A DNA stretch of 64,000 nt, taken from positions 1,335,528 through 1,399,527 of the forward strand of contig NZ_FPKU01000001.1 in the NCBI RefSeq assembly GCF_900119845.1, in the 5' to 3' direction. The notes under the pieces are model-generated. The model worked only from the letters and a program-made list of their open reading frames with translations. It made no database searches and was not told where the DNA came from. This document shows positions 17,237 to 26,219 of the stretch, piece after piece; the stretch's first letter is position 1; every line of letters starts with the position of its first letter. The stretch is from Devosia enhydra (GTDB lineage: Bacteria; Pseudomonadota; Alphaproteobacteria; Rhizobiales; Devosiaceae). A program made the translations under genes and the position numbers.

Positions 17237-17336
17237 CCGTATCGGGAGACCCGAGCCCTGCCTGCGCTACATCTATAGCGGCGGGCCTCGTCTCACGTCT
17301 CCCGATACCCTAGGAGCGCAGAGACGAGGGTATCGG
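17237..17336. other. Nested, mutually exclusive inverted repeats in a gene-free stretch
   Basis: The 336-bp gap 17073-17408 has no convincing gene. It holds GTATCGGGAGAC (17239-17250) with its exact complement GTCTCCCGATAC (17297-17308), CCTCGTCTC (17286-17294) with GAGACGAGG (17321-17329), and GATACCC (17304-17310) with GGGTATC (17328-17334). The arms overlap, so only some of these stems can form at once. That pattern is seen in attenuators and regulatory RNAs, and also in replication or packaging sites. Which of these applies is not known. Confidence 0.5.
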
Positions 17337-17408
17337 TGGCTCATAGGGGCGCCACGGCCATGGCGAGGAGGCCCGAGACCACCAGCAGCAGGAACAGTGC
17401 GGCGCCCG

Positions 17409-17822
17409 TCACCGCAGCAACAGAGGCGTTCCCGCCCGCTGCCTCGCCCGCAGGCGTCCGAGAACACCAGCCATGACGCTGCCGGTCGAGAGAGTGGAAT
17501 AGCGCGGCAGCCAGACCCCGTTAGCCTCAGCGAGTCGCCGCAGCTTCTCGCGGTCAGTGCGCCCGTCAACACCGGCGGCGAAGCGCCGGACCTGTTCCCC
17601 GAGAGCGTCGGGGCGCTGCTGGGAACCGGCACGGTCCGGCTCATGCCCGCGCGCCTCGCGGGCGTCGACATCGAGGGCGAGCAGCGAGAACGTCTCGGGC
17701 GCACGAAGGCAAGCGAGCTCGAACGCATCTGCCAGCGACATTCCCGGGCGACGCTGGGCGCGCGCGGCCGAGGCGAGGTGAACCTGAGCCCCTGCCCGCG
17801 TCAGCGGCTCAGTGCCGGCCAT
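17409..17822 (-). CDS. Unknown protein sharing a C-terminal domain with the AT-hook-like protein
   Basis: 137 aa. The C-terminal segment GRTDREKLRRLAEANGVWLP followed by GVLGRLRARQRAG parallels GRVDRVKLRALAEANGVWNP and GNRLRAKARKG in the protein at 15998-16501, including the LAEANGVW core. This similarity is the main reason to believe it is real. The N-terminal half is low-complexity and Ala/Arg-rich. Its start overlaps the end of the upstream gene by 14 nt, suggesting an operon. Confidence 0.55.
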   Translation of the reverse strand: MAGTEPLTRAGAQVHLASAARAQRRPGMSLADAFELACLRAPETFSLLALDVDAREARGHEPDRAGSQQRPDALGEQVRRFAAGVDGRTDREKLRRLAEANGVWLPRYSTLSTGSVMAGVLGRLRARQRAGTPLLLR

Positions 17823-18105
17823 TCCACTTGGCCCAGATCGCCTGCGTGGTGTCGACCGGCTTTGCCGGCTTCGCCGCGTTGCGGTGGTTCCAGATGGTGA
17901 TGGCGTCGAGCGTGATCGGGCGCGACGGCTGATCGCTGCACCAGCGGGCGTGGAACGCGTGCCCGAGGCTCGAGCGCTGCCACTCCTGCTCGTGGGCGCT
18001 GTAGAAGTCGGTGTCGCCCCGCGCCAGCGCGTCGGCCAGCGCGTCCATCAGCACGATCTCGTGCGGCGCCACCTGCCGGTGTTCCTCGACTTGAACTCTG
18101 CTCAT
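17809..18105 (-). CDS. Hypothetical protein, 98 aa
   Basis: The product begins MSRVQVEEHRQVAPHEIVLM and contains HARWCSDQPSRPITLDAITI. It is mostly soluble and acidic-to-neutral, with no family recognised. The reading GAAAGGATGAAAG precedes the start, with AAAGG as a weak ribosome site. The following gene overlaps its 3' end by 14 nt. Element gene of unknown role. Confidence 0.5.
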   Translation of the reverse strand: MSRVQVEEHRQVAPHEIVLMDALADALARGDTDFYSAHEQEWQRSSLGHAFHARWCSDQPSRPITLDAITIWNHRNAAKPAKPVDTTQAIWAKWNGRH

Positions 18106-18285
18106 CTTTCATCCTTTCCAGTTTCGACCGGGTCGGGGCCGGAGGCCTTGTGCGCTTGCCCCGACCCGGCCTGTGAGACCGGCGCGCCCATCAACGCCCG
18201 GCCACTGGCTCCATTTCGGGGCTAGGTCCCCTGAGGGCGGAACCGAAACCCTCTCGCCGCCGTCCCAAGTTCGGCAGCAAGCTTG

Positions 18286-19281
18286 TCACGCCAGCCCGAG
18301 AACAGCTTTCGGGTCGGCATTCGGCCGGCGCAGCACCACGGTGCCCACCTCGGCCATGATCATGATCAGCGCCTCTTCGCGGCGCTCGGCATTGAGCAAC
18401 TGACCGTCGAGCTCCTTGAGCTTGCGGGCCTTGTCGAGTTCGCCGAGCGTGAAGCGGCCTTGAAGCTGCGCATCGACCTCCTGTTCAAGCCGGCGCACGA
18501 CGGCGTCAGGGTTGAGAAAGCAGAGATAGGCCAGCGTCGGGTCGGGTTCGGCGCTAGCCAGATCGATGGCGACGCCGTGGTGAATGGCGCCGACGAGGCG
18601 CACGCGGTCGGCCATCATCTTGACCCACGGGCGGATGCGGGCCTTGGCTTCTGACGCACTCATCGGAGCGCGCTCGATCCGCTTGCGCTCGGCAGTAAGC
18701 GCGGCGATCAGGTCGCGCAGTTCGGAAAGCCCCTGCCCGTAAGGCTTGCCTGCGAAGACTGCAGGAGGCTCCAAGGGGACGGGCGCGAACCGGCCGGTGT
18801 GCTTGTCCAGCCAGCGTTCAAGCGCGGCGACGAGACCATTGAGAGCCTGCCACTGCCGGCCACGTTCCGCCTGCAAGGCGCGGGCAGCCTCGTACTCAGT
18901 CTTGAGCCGGTCGAGCCGATCATAGGCCTCCTGCCGGCGCGCGTCGAACTTCTTGGCGTCGGCAGCGTGCGCTGCCTCGGACGCCTCGGTGGGGGAGCCG
19001 TCCCGGCCCATGCGGAGCGGCGCGAGGGTGACCTGCCGGAGGTCGAGCTTTTCATACTCAGCAACGAGGCGCTCGGCGGGGATGAGGTCGCTGTCGGGGC
19101 CGCGAAAGGCGAAAACGGCGGACTGGGCGGCTTCGTACAGGACGCGAGCGTCGTCGCGGGCGCGGCGTAGGGCGACGAGCTTTCCGGCGGCAGTGGCCGG
19201 CAGTCCCTCCGGCAGCGTGGCGACAGGATCGGAAACGGTGATGGTGGGCGCGGGCGCGTCAGGCGCGGCGGTGATGAACAT
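18286..19281 (-). CDS. Hypothetical coiled-coil protein, 331 aa
   Basis: Long helical stretches rich in Arg/Glu/Ala (KKFDARRQEAYDRLDRLKTE, YEAARALQAERGRQWQALNG) indicate coiled coil through the middle, followed by LERWLDKHTGRFAPVPLEPP and a helical C-terminus. No catalytic motif or known family is recognised. It is codirectional with the downstream small genes and lies just below the repeat-rich region 19644-19913. It could be a structural or replication-accessory protein of the element. This is unassigned. Confidence 0.6.
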   Translation of the reverse strand: MFITAAPDAPAPTITVSDPVATLPEGLPATAAGKLVALRRARDDARVLYEAAQSAVFAFRGPDSDLIPAERLVAEYEKLDLRQVTLAPLRMGRDGSPTEASEAAHAADAKKFDARRQEAYDRLDRLKTEYEAARALQAERGRQWQALNGLVAALERWLDKHTGRFAPVPLEPPAVFAGKPYGQGLSELRDLIAALTAERKRIERAPMSASEAKARIRPWVKMMADRVRLVGAIHHGVAIDLASAEPDPTLAYLCFLNPDAVVRRLEQEVDAQLQGRFTLGELDKARKLKELDGQLLNAERREEALIMIMAEVGTVVLRRPNADPKAVLGLA

Positions 19282-19643
19282 GGCTCAGGGCTCCGGGTGG
19301 CAGCAAGCGACCGGCCGGGCAGCCTTCCGCGAGCCGGCACAGGCGCGGCCCGAGGGCACGGAGAATGCATAGGCATGGAACACGGGCTGCCCCACCGGTC
19401 TCGGTCTTCTCCGAAAACCGAAACATGGCGCGGGGCTCGGCACAATTTGGAATTCGGTTCGGAGAGGCAGGTGAAGCGGGCGGGCGGCTGACCCGCTCGG
19501 CGAGGGGCCTGCGGCAGGTCAACGGGTAAGAAAATTCTCCGCGATATTCCATGCTCAAGGGGGGCCTGAGCTTTCTGCCGCCCCATATAGGGCTGGCACC
19601 GGGGAGGACCCGAACTTGAGGGAATTCAGACCGGCGCCGGCGC

Positions 19644-19913
19644 CGTCACAGCTACCGCGTCCGTCACGCTGTGACGACTGCGCACCGACCGAGAGAGCCC
19701 GCCGTCCGGGGCCTGTGACCCTCCGACACCCCCGTCACACCTCGGTGCCCAGCGTATACCCCTATCGGGACCCCCGGCGGCCCTGCCCGGCGGTCCCCTC
19801 TCTGACCCCCAACCCCCTCAGAGGAGATGGGACGGTGTGACGGTTAGGCCAAGATGCCCGGCCGACGGGGCCTCGCACCCGTCACACCAGCCCGTCACAT
19901 CTGGCGTCACACC
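19644..19913. repeat. Iteron-like CGTCAC(A)(C)C repeats, possible replication or regulatory site
   Basis: The 744-bp gap 19282-20025 has no convincing gene. It contains repeated CGTCACACC-type motifs at 19644, 19733, 19834 (inverted), 19880, 19893 and 19905, the last three almost evenly spaced (13 and 12 bp). A perfect palindrome CGTCAC-GCT-GTGACG lies at 19662-19676. Clustered short repeats next to a replicative primase-helicase gene suggest an origin (iterons) or operators. Function is inferred from arrangement. Confidence 0.5.
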
Positions 19914-20025
19914 GCGCATTACCACAGACCACATGACATGTTGGTGAGCACGACCCACATCTGCCGACCTGACTGATCACCGACCCGGCCACGGTGATCA
20001 CCCCTCTGAGGATCGACCACAGCGC

Positions 20026-22395
20026 TCAGAATTTGCCCCCGGACATCTTGTTAGCAACTTGCTCACGCCGGTTCTTCTCGCGCTGCCGGGCCTGGGCTCC
20101 TTCCATCGGAATAATCTCGGCAAGTTCGCTTACCGTACTCGCTTCCGGCAGGTGTTGATCCTCTCCATCCACCTCGTGCCATACCATAGAGTGCCCCATA
20201 TACTGCTCGAAGCCGCGCCGCGCCTCGGCAAGCGAAGGAAAGTTGGTGATGACGCGGGGCCGACTGCTCATGCCTCGGACCTCAGGTCGCTGTGTCTCGG
20301 GCAGTTGCGGATTGTCCATGCGCAGCTGGGTGTAGTCGAAATCTCCGATCCCAAGGTACTGGCGCAACTGCTTCAACATCTTCTGCATGGGGGGCACGAA
20401 GCGGATATTGCGCTGGCGAAGCGCAATCTGCAGCGACACCAGCAGCGCCTGCGTCGACACCGCAGCCGGCCAGAACCGGGCTGCGCCCGCCTTCTCATCG
20501 TCCAGCTTGGGCGACTGAGCCCAACCAAGGTCTTCTGGTAGCAGCTGTCCGCCCATCAGGGTCTCGAGCCACCAGTCGCGTACCGGGTCCAGTTCCTCAA
20601 GCTTGAGGTCCAGCAGGTCCTTGTTCTTGAGATTGATGACCGGAATGGTCGCGTCGTACTCAAGTTCGTGCGCCAGATACTGGTGCAGACGTGCCGGCCC
20701 CCCATTCTCCAGTTCGTGCACCACGCGCGCGATGAGTTCGGACGAGGCTTTGCGTTCGCCCAAATGAACGGTGGTGTGGCGACGGTCATCGCGCTCGGCT
20801 AGAGCGGCCCGGTCATAGTTCGAGGTCATGATGAGGCGCAGGTGGTTACGCACTTGATAGGCGTTGACGCCTTTCGGCTCGATGGTGTGCGTCGGGTCAG
20901 TGATCAGTCGCTTGATGACCGGGCGGTGTTCCTTGTCGCCCGGCCATAGGGCCTCGGCCGAATGCAGCAGCAGAATGTCGGCGAGGTGTGCGTTGAAATG
21001 ACCGGTGACATGTCGAGCGTCCGACACTTCCATGTAGTGGCGTCCCAGAATGCGTCCGACATACTCCACCGCCAGCGACTTCCCCGCACCCTGCCGCCCG
21101 ATCCAGACCGGTGCGGTGCGCGGCTTCTTGCCCGGCTCCCGCAGCATCTGGGCAAACCAGTTGAGGTGCCAGCGATACACCTCCTCGTCGCCGCCGCAAA
21201 TCACGTCGCGCAGCAGTTCGAGCCACGCATCGCATGACCCGGCCGTCGAAGGCTCCTCGGCCCAACCGCGCCACATGTTCAACACGCGGGGCACGTCACC
21301 ACCGGGAACGAAATCCAACGCGTCGTACTCGCGGCGCCGGGGGCTGATGAACCATGACCGGGCCTTGTTCTTCCGCGTGACCTTGCCGGTTTCATCTTTC
21401 GACTCGTAGAAGTCCGTGGCCCGCATGTCGAAGAACGCATCCTTGGTCATGTAGGACCACGGGGCGTCGGCCTGCGGCGGGTCGAGGTCAACGATGCGGA
21501 ACGATCCCTTCATATTCACCGCCGCGAAGCGGTCGTTGTAGTCGGTGATGAAGTCCTCGTTGTCGGAGGCCCACTTAACGATGGCCTCCACCACCGGCAC
21601 CAGCGAGTTGCCGACAAGCTTACGAAGCTTGCCCGCCCCAGCCGTGGCAACACCCTTCTGATCCCGCGCGAAGGTAAGGCGGATGGTCCGCAACCGCGAC
21701 GTCTCGGAGTCACCCTCCCGCTCCATCACGGCAGCGATGACCGCCTCGACATCTTCCTGTGCCCAGCCCCGGTGCATCAGCAGGCCGGTGAGCGGCAAAA
21801 GGTGATTGTTGCGGACGCCGCTGCCCCACAGGTGTTCGGATATCAGCGCCGCGACGACCGTCATTCGGAACGCCTTGACGAGGCGGTCGACCTGATCCGG
21901 GGCGACTTCCGGCTGCCCGCCCTCGCTCCAAGCGATGACTTCCCCCGTGCCCTCGTGGATCGAACCAGGAAATACGGTCTGATGACCGTCGCCTCGCAAC
22001 TCAATGACGGTTTCGTCGCGAATCGGGTCGAGGGCTTTAAGGTGACGAAAAACGATGTCGGTCGGCACCCTGTAGAGACGGTGCGAGCGCGGCTTGCCGT
22101 TGCGGCCGAAAACGGCATCTGTGGGGGGAAAAAACTTCTCGGCGAAGAACACTGCCGAATTGGTATCGAGATCGACATCGATCAGTCCACCATGCGACGG
22201 ACCCAGCGCCATACCGATGCCGAAATCCCCCTTCCGCCAGAAGTCCTCTCCTGGCGGAAGGTAATCAGGCTTCTCAAATCCGCCCGAAATAGCGGATTTG
22301 CTCGCTGCATGAAGAGCGACCGGTTTGAAGCCATGGCGCATAGCCCAGTCGAGGGTCTCCATGACCTCGGGGGCGCTCTTGATGCCTTTAGCCAT
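20026..22395 (-). CDS. PrimPol-SF3 helicase replication protein
   Basis: About 789 aa. The N-terminal bifunctional primase-polymerase domain shows GIGMALGPSHGGLIDVDLD with the metal-binding aspartates at about 73-77, SHRLYR at about 104-109, and ELRGDGHQTVFPGSIHEG. The C-terminal superfamily 3 helicase/DUF5906-like domain has a Walker A GRQGAGKS at about 433-440, HLADILLLHSAEALW (Walker B region) and NHLRLIMTSNYDRAAL (motif C). Start MAKGIKSAPEVM overlaps the upstream gene by 8 nt; a longer reading would add residues encoded inside that gene. It probably primes and unwinds element DNA, like satellite-phage alpha proteins. Confidence 0.85.
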   Translation of the reverse strand: MAKGIKSAPEVMETLDWAMRHGFKPVALHAASKSAISGGFEKPDYLPPGEDFWRKGDFGIGMALGPSHGGLIDVDLDTNSAVFFAEKFFPPTDAVFGRNGKPRSHRLYRVPTDIVFRHLKALDPIRDETVIELRGDGHQTVFPGSIHEGTGEVIAWSEGGQPEVAPDQVDRLVKAFRMTVVAALISEHLWGSGVRNNHLLPLTGLLMHRGWAQEDVEAVIAAVMEREGDSETSRLRTIRLTFARDQKGVATAGAGKLRKLVGNSLVPVVEAIVKWASDNEDFITDYNDRFAAVNMKGSFRIVDLDPPQADAPWSYMTKDAFFDMRATDFYESKDETGKVTRKNKARSWFISPRRREYDALDFVPGGDVPRVLNMWRGWAEEPSTAGSCDAWLELLRDVICGGDEEVYRWHLNWFAQMLREPGKKPRTAPVWIGRQGAGKSLAVEYVGRILGRHYMEVSDARHVTGHFNAHLADILLLHSAEALWPGDKEHRPVIKRLITDPTHTIEPKGVNAYQVRNHLRLIMTSNYDRAALAERDDRRHTTVHLGERKASSELIARVVHELENGGPARLHQYLAHELEYDATIPVINLKNKDLLDLKLEELDPVRDWWLETLMGGQLLPEDLGWAQSPKLDDEKAGAARFWPAAVSTQALLVSLQIALRQRNIRFVPPMQKMLKQLRQYLGIGDFDYTQLRMDNPQLPETQRPEVRGMSSRPRVITNFPSLAEARRGFEQYMGHSMVWHEVDGEDQHLPEASTVSELAEIIPMEGAQARQREKNRREQVANKMSGGKF

Positions 22396-23089
22396 TAGCA
22401 GGCCCCTGGAGAGACAGCTTGATGCAGACGCTCCGCGTGTCCCAGTATTCCTCGGGGATGTCGCTCGAAACGTCGTAGCCCCTGAACTTGGGCCGTGCTG
22501 CCTGAAGCTTGACATGAACCCTCATGCGGCTCGGGAGCGTAACCGTAATGCCGACGGCGCCGCGCTTTTCCTGAGCGGGAGCATTGCGGGAAGCCGCAAT
22601 ATGTCCGAGGTCGAACGAGACATCCACATTGCTACCCAAGGCAGTCCAGTTGGCATTCTCAATCGCCACCTCGAGCGCACCCGAGGGAAAGCAGATCGCG
22701 TGCATCAGGGGAGCACCGTCGCCGTCGAGGAAGAGATCCCCGAGGCAAAGGGTGGCGACAAGAGGATCGACGCGGTCGATGAAGATGCCGTCGGCCAGAC
22801 CGATAATAACCGGCGTCGTGTCGAACAACTTCGCGATCACCGTCTCCGAACGCTGGAGAATTCCCGGAGCAAGGGTTTCCCGCCCGCCATAGAGCTTCGC
22901 AACGGTCGATTCCAAATCGATGACCGTGACACGCGAAAGGTCACGGGGGCTGCTACGGCGGGCATATTGCCCGCCGTCCTGCCCCGTGGTTTCATCAGGT
23001 TTCGACGGCTTCGGCTGGCTGTCGGTCTTCATGACCCCGCGCTCAATGCCCCCGAGCGCGGGGTCGTTCTTCTTATCGTCAGCAGACAT
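22388..23089 (-). CDS. Hypothetical protein upstream of PrimPol-helicase, 233 aa
   Basis: A disordered charged N-terminus (to about residue 50) is followed by a mixed alpha/beta region (VTVIDLESTVAKLYGGRETL, CLGDLFLDGDGAPLMHAICF) and a C-terminus reading VTLPSRMRVHVKLQAARPKF. No family is recognised. Its stop overlaps the PrimPol start, so a replication-linked role such as ssDNA binding or loading is plausible but unsupported by motifs. GGAGGCAGCC precedes the ATG. Confidence 0.6.
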   Translation of the reverse strand: MSADDKKNDPALGGIERGVMKTDSQPKPSKPDETTGQDGGQYARRSSPRDLSRVTVIDLESTVAKLYGGRETLAPGILQRSETVIAKLFDTTPVIIGLADGIFIDRVDPLVATLCLGDLFLDGDGAPLMHAICFPSGALEVAIENANWTALGSNVDVSFDLGHIAASRNAPAQEKRGAVGITVTLPSRMRVHVKLQAARPKFRGYDVSSDIPEEYWDTRSVCIKLSLQGPANG

Positions 23090-23339
23090 GGCTGCCTCCT
23101 ATTCTATGGCGCACATCGGTGCGCCGATGGAACATCGAGGCGTCGGCTATGACTGAGGCGTAGTGATACTACCCAACTCGCCGACTCCCCGGCGCGTCTC
23201 GCCGGGCGCGGCCACCTCGCGGCGGGGAGCCGTCCGGTGGCCGCTGCATCTGGCGAGATGCGCAAGTCTAGCGAAACATGGGAGGTATGCTTCTGACCAA
23301 GACCCGGACTGTCGCACGGAACTGCGGAGTCAGGTGCGC

Positions 23340-24029
23340 TTACGGGGCCGGTTCCCGGCGCGCTTTCGTTGGCTGATGCCGATCGGTGCCCCGGAGAATG
23401 TGGTTCAGGTCGTGGTGTATAGTGAACGCTTCGGCGTGATCCGCTTGGGGCAGATTTTTCAGCAGCGCGACCACCAGCTTGACCACTGGGTGGTCGGGCA
23501 CTTGGAAGGTTTCGCCCTCGAAGTTCTGGCTAGCTCGGGACGGCGGGGGAGTTGCCGGTTCGAGGTTTTCATCGATCTGTTCAGGCGACAAAGGTCGTGC
23601 CTTTTGCCACACTGCCAGCACTTCGCGGACGAGGGCGCGCCGGACTCCAGCCTCCATCCCACGAGGGTTGTCCAAGAACTCGTTCCACTCGTCCGGCGAC
23701 AGAAAGCCGGGGTTCGCGTACTGGGCACCGTTGTGCTCAAGGTCGAACCTGAGGTGGTAGAGTGCGGTGGCCGTGGCAAATTCTGCGACCGCCGCGTCCG
23801 ATAGATCATATCCTGCGAACTTGGACAGCAACTCTCGGTCCATGCGGAACACGAGCCGCCGCGCGAGTTCTCGGACTGCTGGCGGGTGGTGTTCGGGATC
23901 AGACGAGAATGCTCCGTACAAAAACCGGTCTTCGCTCGGATGGTCGAAGTCCCCGTCGCGGGCTGCTCGGAAGTGGCGCAACAAGGCACCAATTTGCGCC
24001 TTCCGACGCTCGTCGTTCTTGTCTGCCAT
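23340..24029 (-). CDS. Hypothetical protein, about 229 aa
   Basis: Start MADKNDERRKAQIG, with AGAGG upstream, is preferred over a longer reading whose extra N-terminus would include hydrophobic, poorly coding sequence. It is soluble, charged and mostly helical (ALLRHFRAARDGDFDHPSED, VRELARRLVFRMDRELLSKF). A His-rich end (AEAFTIHHDLNHILRGTDRH) has a HHDLNH cluster that could bind metal, but no known family is recognised. It is divergent from the 71-aa gene at 24187. Confidence 0.55.
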   Translation of the reverse strand: MADKNDERRKAQIGALLRHFRAARDGDFDHPSEDRFLYGAFSSDPEHHPPAVRELARRLVFRMDRELLSKFAGYDLSDAAVAEFATATALYHLRFDLEHNGAQYANPGFLSPDEWNEFLDNPRGMEAGVRRALVREVLAVWQKARPLSPEQIDENLEPATPPPSRASQNFEGETFQVPDHPVVKLVVALLKNLPQADHAEAFTIHHDLNHILRGTDRHQPTKARREPAP

Positions 24030-24186
24030 CTCGCGCCTCTCGCCATGAGGTGGGCGGCTGTCGCGCCCTACCCTAATCCGAACATGGCGAGGCATATGGG
24101 GACAAGGTGGAACTGTAACGGCCCCCGCCACCCCCTGTAGACCTGCGCCAGTTACTGTAAGAAGGTGACGAAGCAGGAGGGAACTG

Positions 24187-24402
24187 ATGGGGAAGCAGAT
24201 CAAGTTGGAAGTCTCGGTCTACTACAGCGACAACAGCAGGCGCATACACCTTTTGTTCGGCGATTTTCGAGCGACCGTAAGTGGCAGTCCCGAGCGCGTG
24301 AACTACCATCCCGAACTGGTCCGAAAGCTGGGCCAAGTTCTGAGAGAAGCTGGCAAGCCGGCACCGCAGACGCATCTTGATGATAGGGATCAGCGCAGTT
24401 GA
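24187..24402 (+). CDS. Small hypothetical protein, 71 aa
   Basis: A strong AGGAGG ribosome site lies 6 nt before the ATG. Product begins MGKQIKLEVSVYYSDNSRRI, beta-strand-like at first and then basic. Its TGA overlaps the TTG start of the GIY-YIG gene (TTGA), so the two are translationally coupled. A two-gene module with a nuclease-like second protein invites comparison with toxin-antitoxin pairs, but this is not shown. Confidence 0.6.
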   Translation: MGKQIKLEVSVYYSDNSRRIHLLFGDFRATVSGSPERVNYHPELVRKLGQVLREAGKPAPQTHLDDRDQRS

Positions 24403-24785
24403 GCAACTCGATTCTATTGGAGCAGGGTTTCCAGCTTGTGGGGTCGTGGAAGACGGCCGAATGCAGACCCTATCGATCGGCAGCGTGGCTCAGATATCAA
24501 CCGGGATTATACGCGTTCGTGGTCAACTCTACTGTCGTATACGTGGGTTTGAGCAATTCGCTGCACAGCCGTCTGCGCAACTACGGGAACCGAGCGTTCC
24601 GAAACGGTAGCGTCCCACAACGCGGGGCTCACATAGGGATTGCAGCTTCGGTTGGTGCAAATTTCGAGGTCGTCGTCTTCGCTAAGGTGCTGGAAGGTGC
24701 CGACGATGTGACGTTGTTGGCTCAGGAGACGGCGCTAATCAACGCCTTGAGGCCTGCTTGGAACAGGACCTATTCTCGTCTGTAG
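24399..24785 (+). CDS. GIY-YIG nuclease-fold protein
   Basis: 128 aa from a TTG start. PGLYAFVVNSTVVYVGLSNSLHSRLRNYG matches the GIY-YIG core (GLY and YVG in place of GIY and YIG), with the arginine of SRLRNY and a glutamate in LAQETALINALRPAWN at the catalytic positions. Only the single domain is present, with no partner DNA-binding domain. It could be a cargo nuclease (defence, host interference) or a repair-type protein. It is the last gene of the element before the intact rnpB 3' end. Confidence 0.75.
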   Translation: MSNSILLEQGFQLVGSWKTAECRPYRSAAWLRYQPGLYAFVVNSTVVYVGLSNSLHSRLRNYGNRAFRNGSVPQRGAHIGIAASVGANFEVVVFAKVLEGADDVTLLAQETALINALRPAWNRTYSRL

Positions 24786-24944
24786 ATGTTGCTCCCGGCC
24801 CGACTGCTCAGCCGTTGCTCCCGGGTTGATGTGCGCTCTCGTCGGGCGACACCTCAACAGGCCAGTTTCTTCTTTGGAAACAGCACCTTGACGCCCCCAA
24901 GGTGCCGAAGGGGCGAGCCTCTCGACCCACCCCTTCCACATTTC

Positions 24945-25340
<396 letters not shown>

Positions 25341-25367
25341 CGATGTAGGGAGCCGCAGGCCACTCCG

Positions 25368-26069
25368 TCAAGAGATCTTGCGGCGCGTCAACAGCCCATA
25401 GGCCTGATTGATCGCCGCCATGCGACCGGTGGCAACCGCAATCAGCTCCTCGGGCACGCCCTTGGCGATCAGCCGATCCGGATGATGCTCGGCCACGAGC
25501 CGGCGATAGACCCGCCGGATTTCATCCGCATCCGCGCCCTGCGCCAGACCCAGCACCGCCCATGGGTCGACCCCGTCATCGGAGAGCACATGCTGCGCGG
25601 CGAGCTGCTCGAACCGTGCATCATCGAACCCGAAAATGCCGCTGACGCGCTTGAGGTAATCAAGCTCGGCCTCGTGGATCAGCCCGTCGGCGCTGGCGAT
25701 ATAGAATAGACCGTCAAGAACGTGCTCGAGCGTGTCGGGACTGTCACGGAAGAACCGCCCGACCTTTCCTGCATAGGCCTCGAATCCCGCCACATCCTGC
25801 TTGGCGAGATCGAAGACGCGCTGCACCTGCTCCTCGATCGCGGGCGGAATATCCACCGTCCGGCTGAAGGCGCGCATCTCGGCTGCCGTTACGACGCCGT
25901 CGGCCACCGCCATTTTGGCCGACAAAGCGATCAAAGCGAGGGTAAAGGCGGCATCGCGGCCACCGGGCAGCCAGGTGTCGGGATCGAACAGATTGGCAAG
26001 CGAGCCGACGATCCCGGTCCGCCGCGAGACCGATCCCAAAATGCCGGCAATACGATCCCTGACGGACAC
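25368..26069 (-). CDS. TerB-DnaJ domain (DjlA-like) co-chaperone
   Basis: About 233 aa from a GTG start with GGAG 6 nt upstream; a longer reading to 26216 adds a non-conserved-looking tail. The middle is a TerB-like helical domain (LIALSAKMAVADGVVTAAEM, DGLFYIASADGLIHEAELDY). The C-terminus is a J-domain (DPWAVLGLAQGADADEIRRV, then YRRLVAEHHPDRL with the HPD motif). There is no clear TM helix, unlike enteric DjlA. It presumably stimulates DnaK ATPase. It sits just upstream of rnpB on the same strand. Confidence 0.85.
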   Translation of the reverse strand: MSVRDRIAGILGSVSRRTGIVGSLANLFDPDTWLPGGRDAAFTLALIALSAKMAVADGVVTAAEMRAFSRTVDIPPAIEEQVQRVFDLAKQDVAGFEAYAGKVGRFFRDSPDTLEHVLDGLFYIASADGLIHEAELDYLKRVSGIFGFDDARFEQLAAQHVLSDDGVDPWAVLGLAQGADADEIRRVYRRLVAEHHPDRLIAKGVPEELIAVATGRMAAINQAYGLLTRRKIS

Positions 26070-26219
26070 GGCGCGCTCCGATTCGGCGCGAGGATAATGG
26101 CTGGGACAGAAATTGAAAGCCGCCCGCCCCACCAACCGGCGCACCGAGCAATCCCGCCCGCTGCTCCGCAGCGGAACAGGAAGGGTTTCGATCAGCGGCG
26201 CGTGACCCAGCATCATGGC

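Noticed and set aside
17273-17728. A 151-codon minus-strand frame overlapping 17409-17822
   Set aside because: It covers the nested inverted repeats and is Ser/Arg/Pro-biased, while the alternative frame shares a domain with another element protein.
19616-19840. A 74-codon plus-strand frame in the repeat-rich gap of the element
   Set aside because: Pro/Arg-rich, no ribosome site, overlaps the CGTCACACC repeats and resembles no protein.
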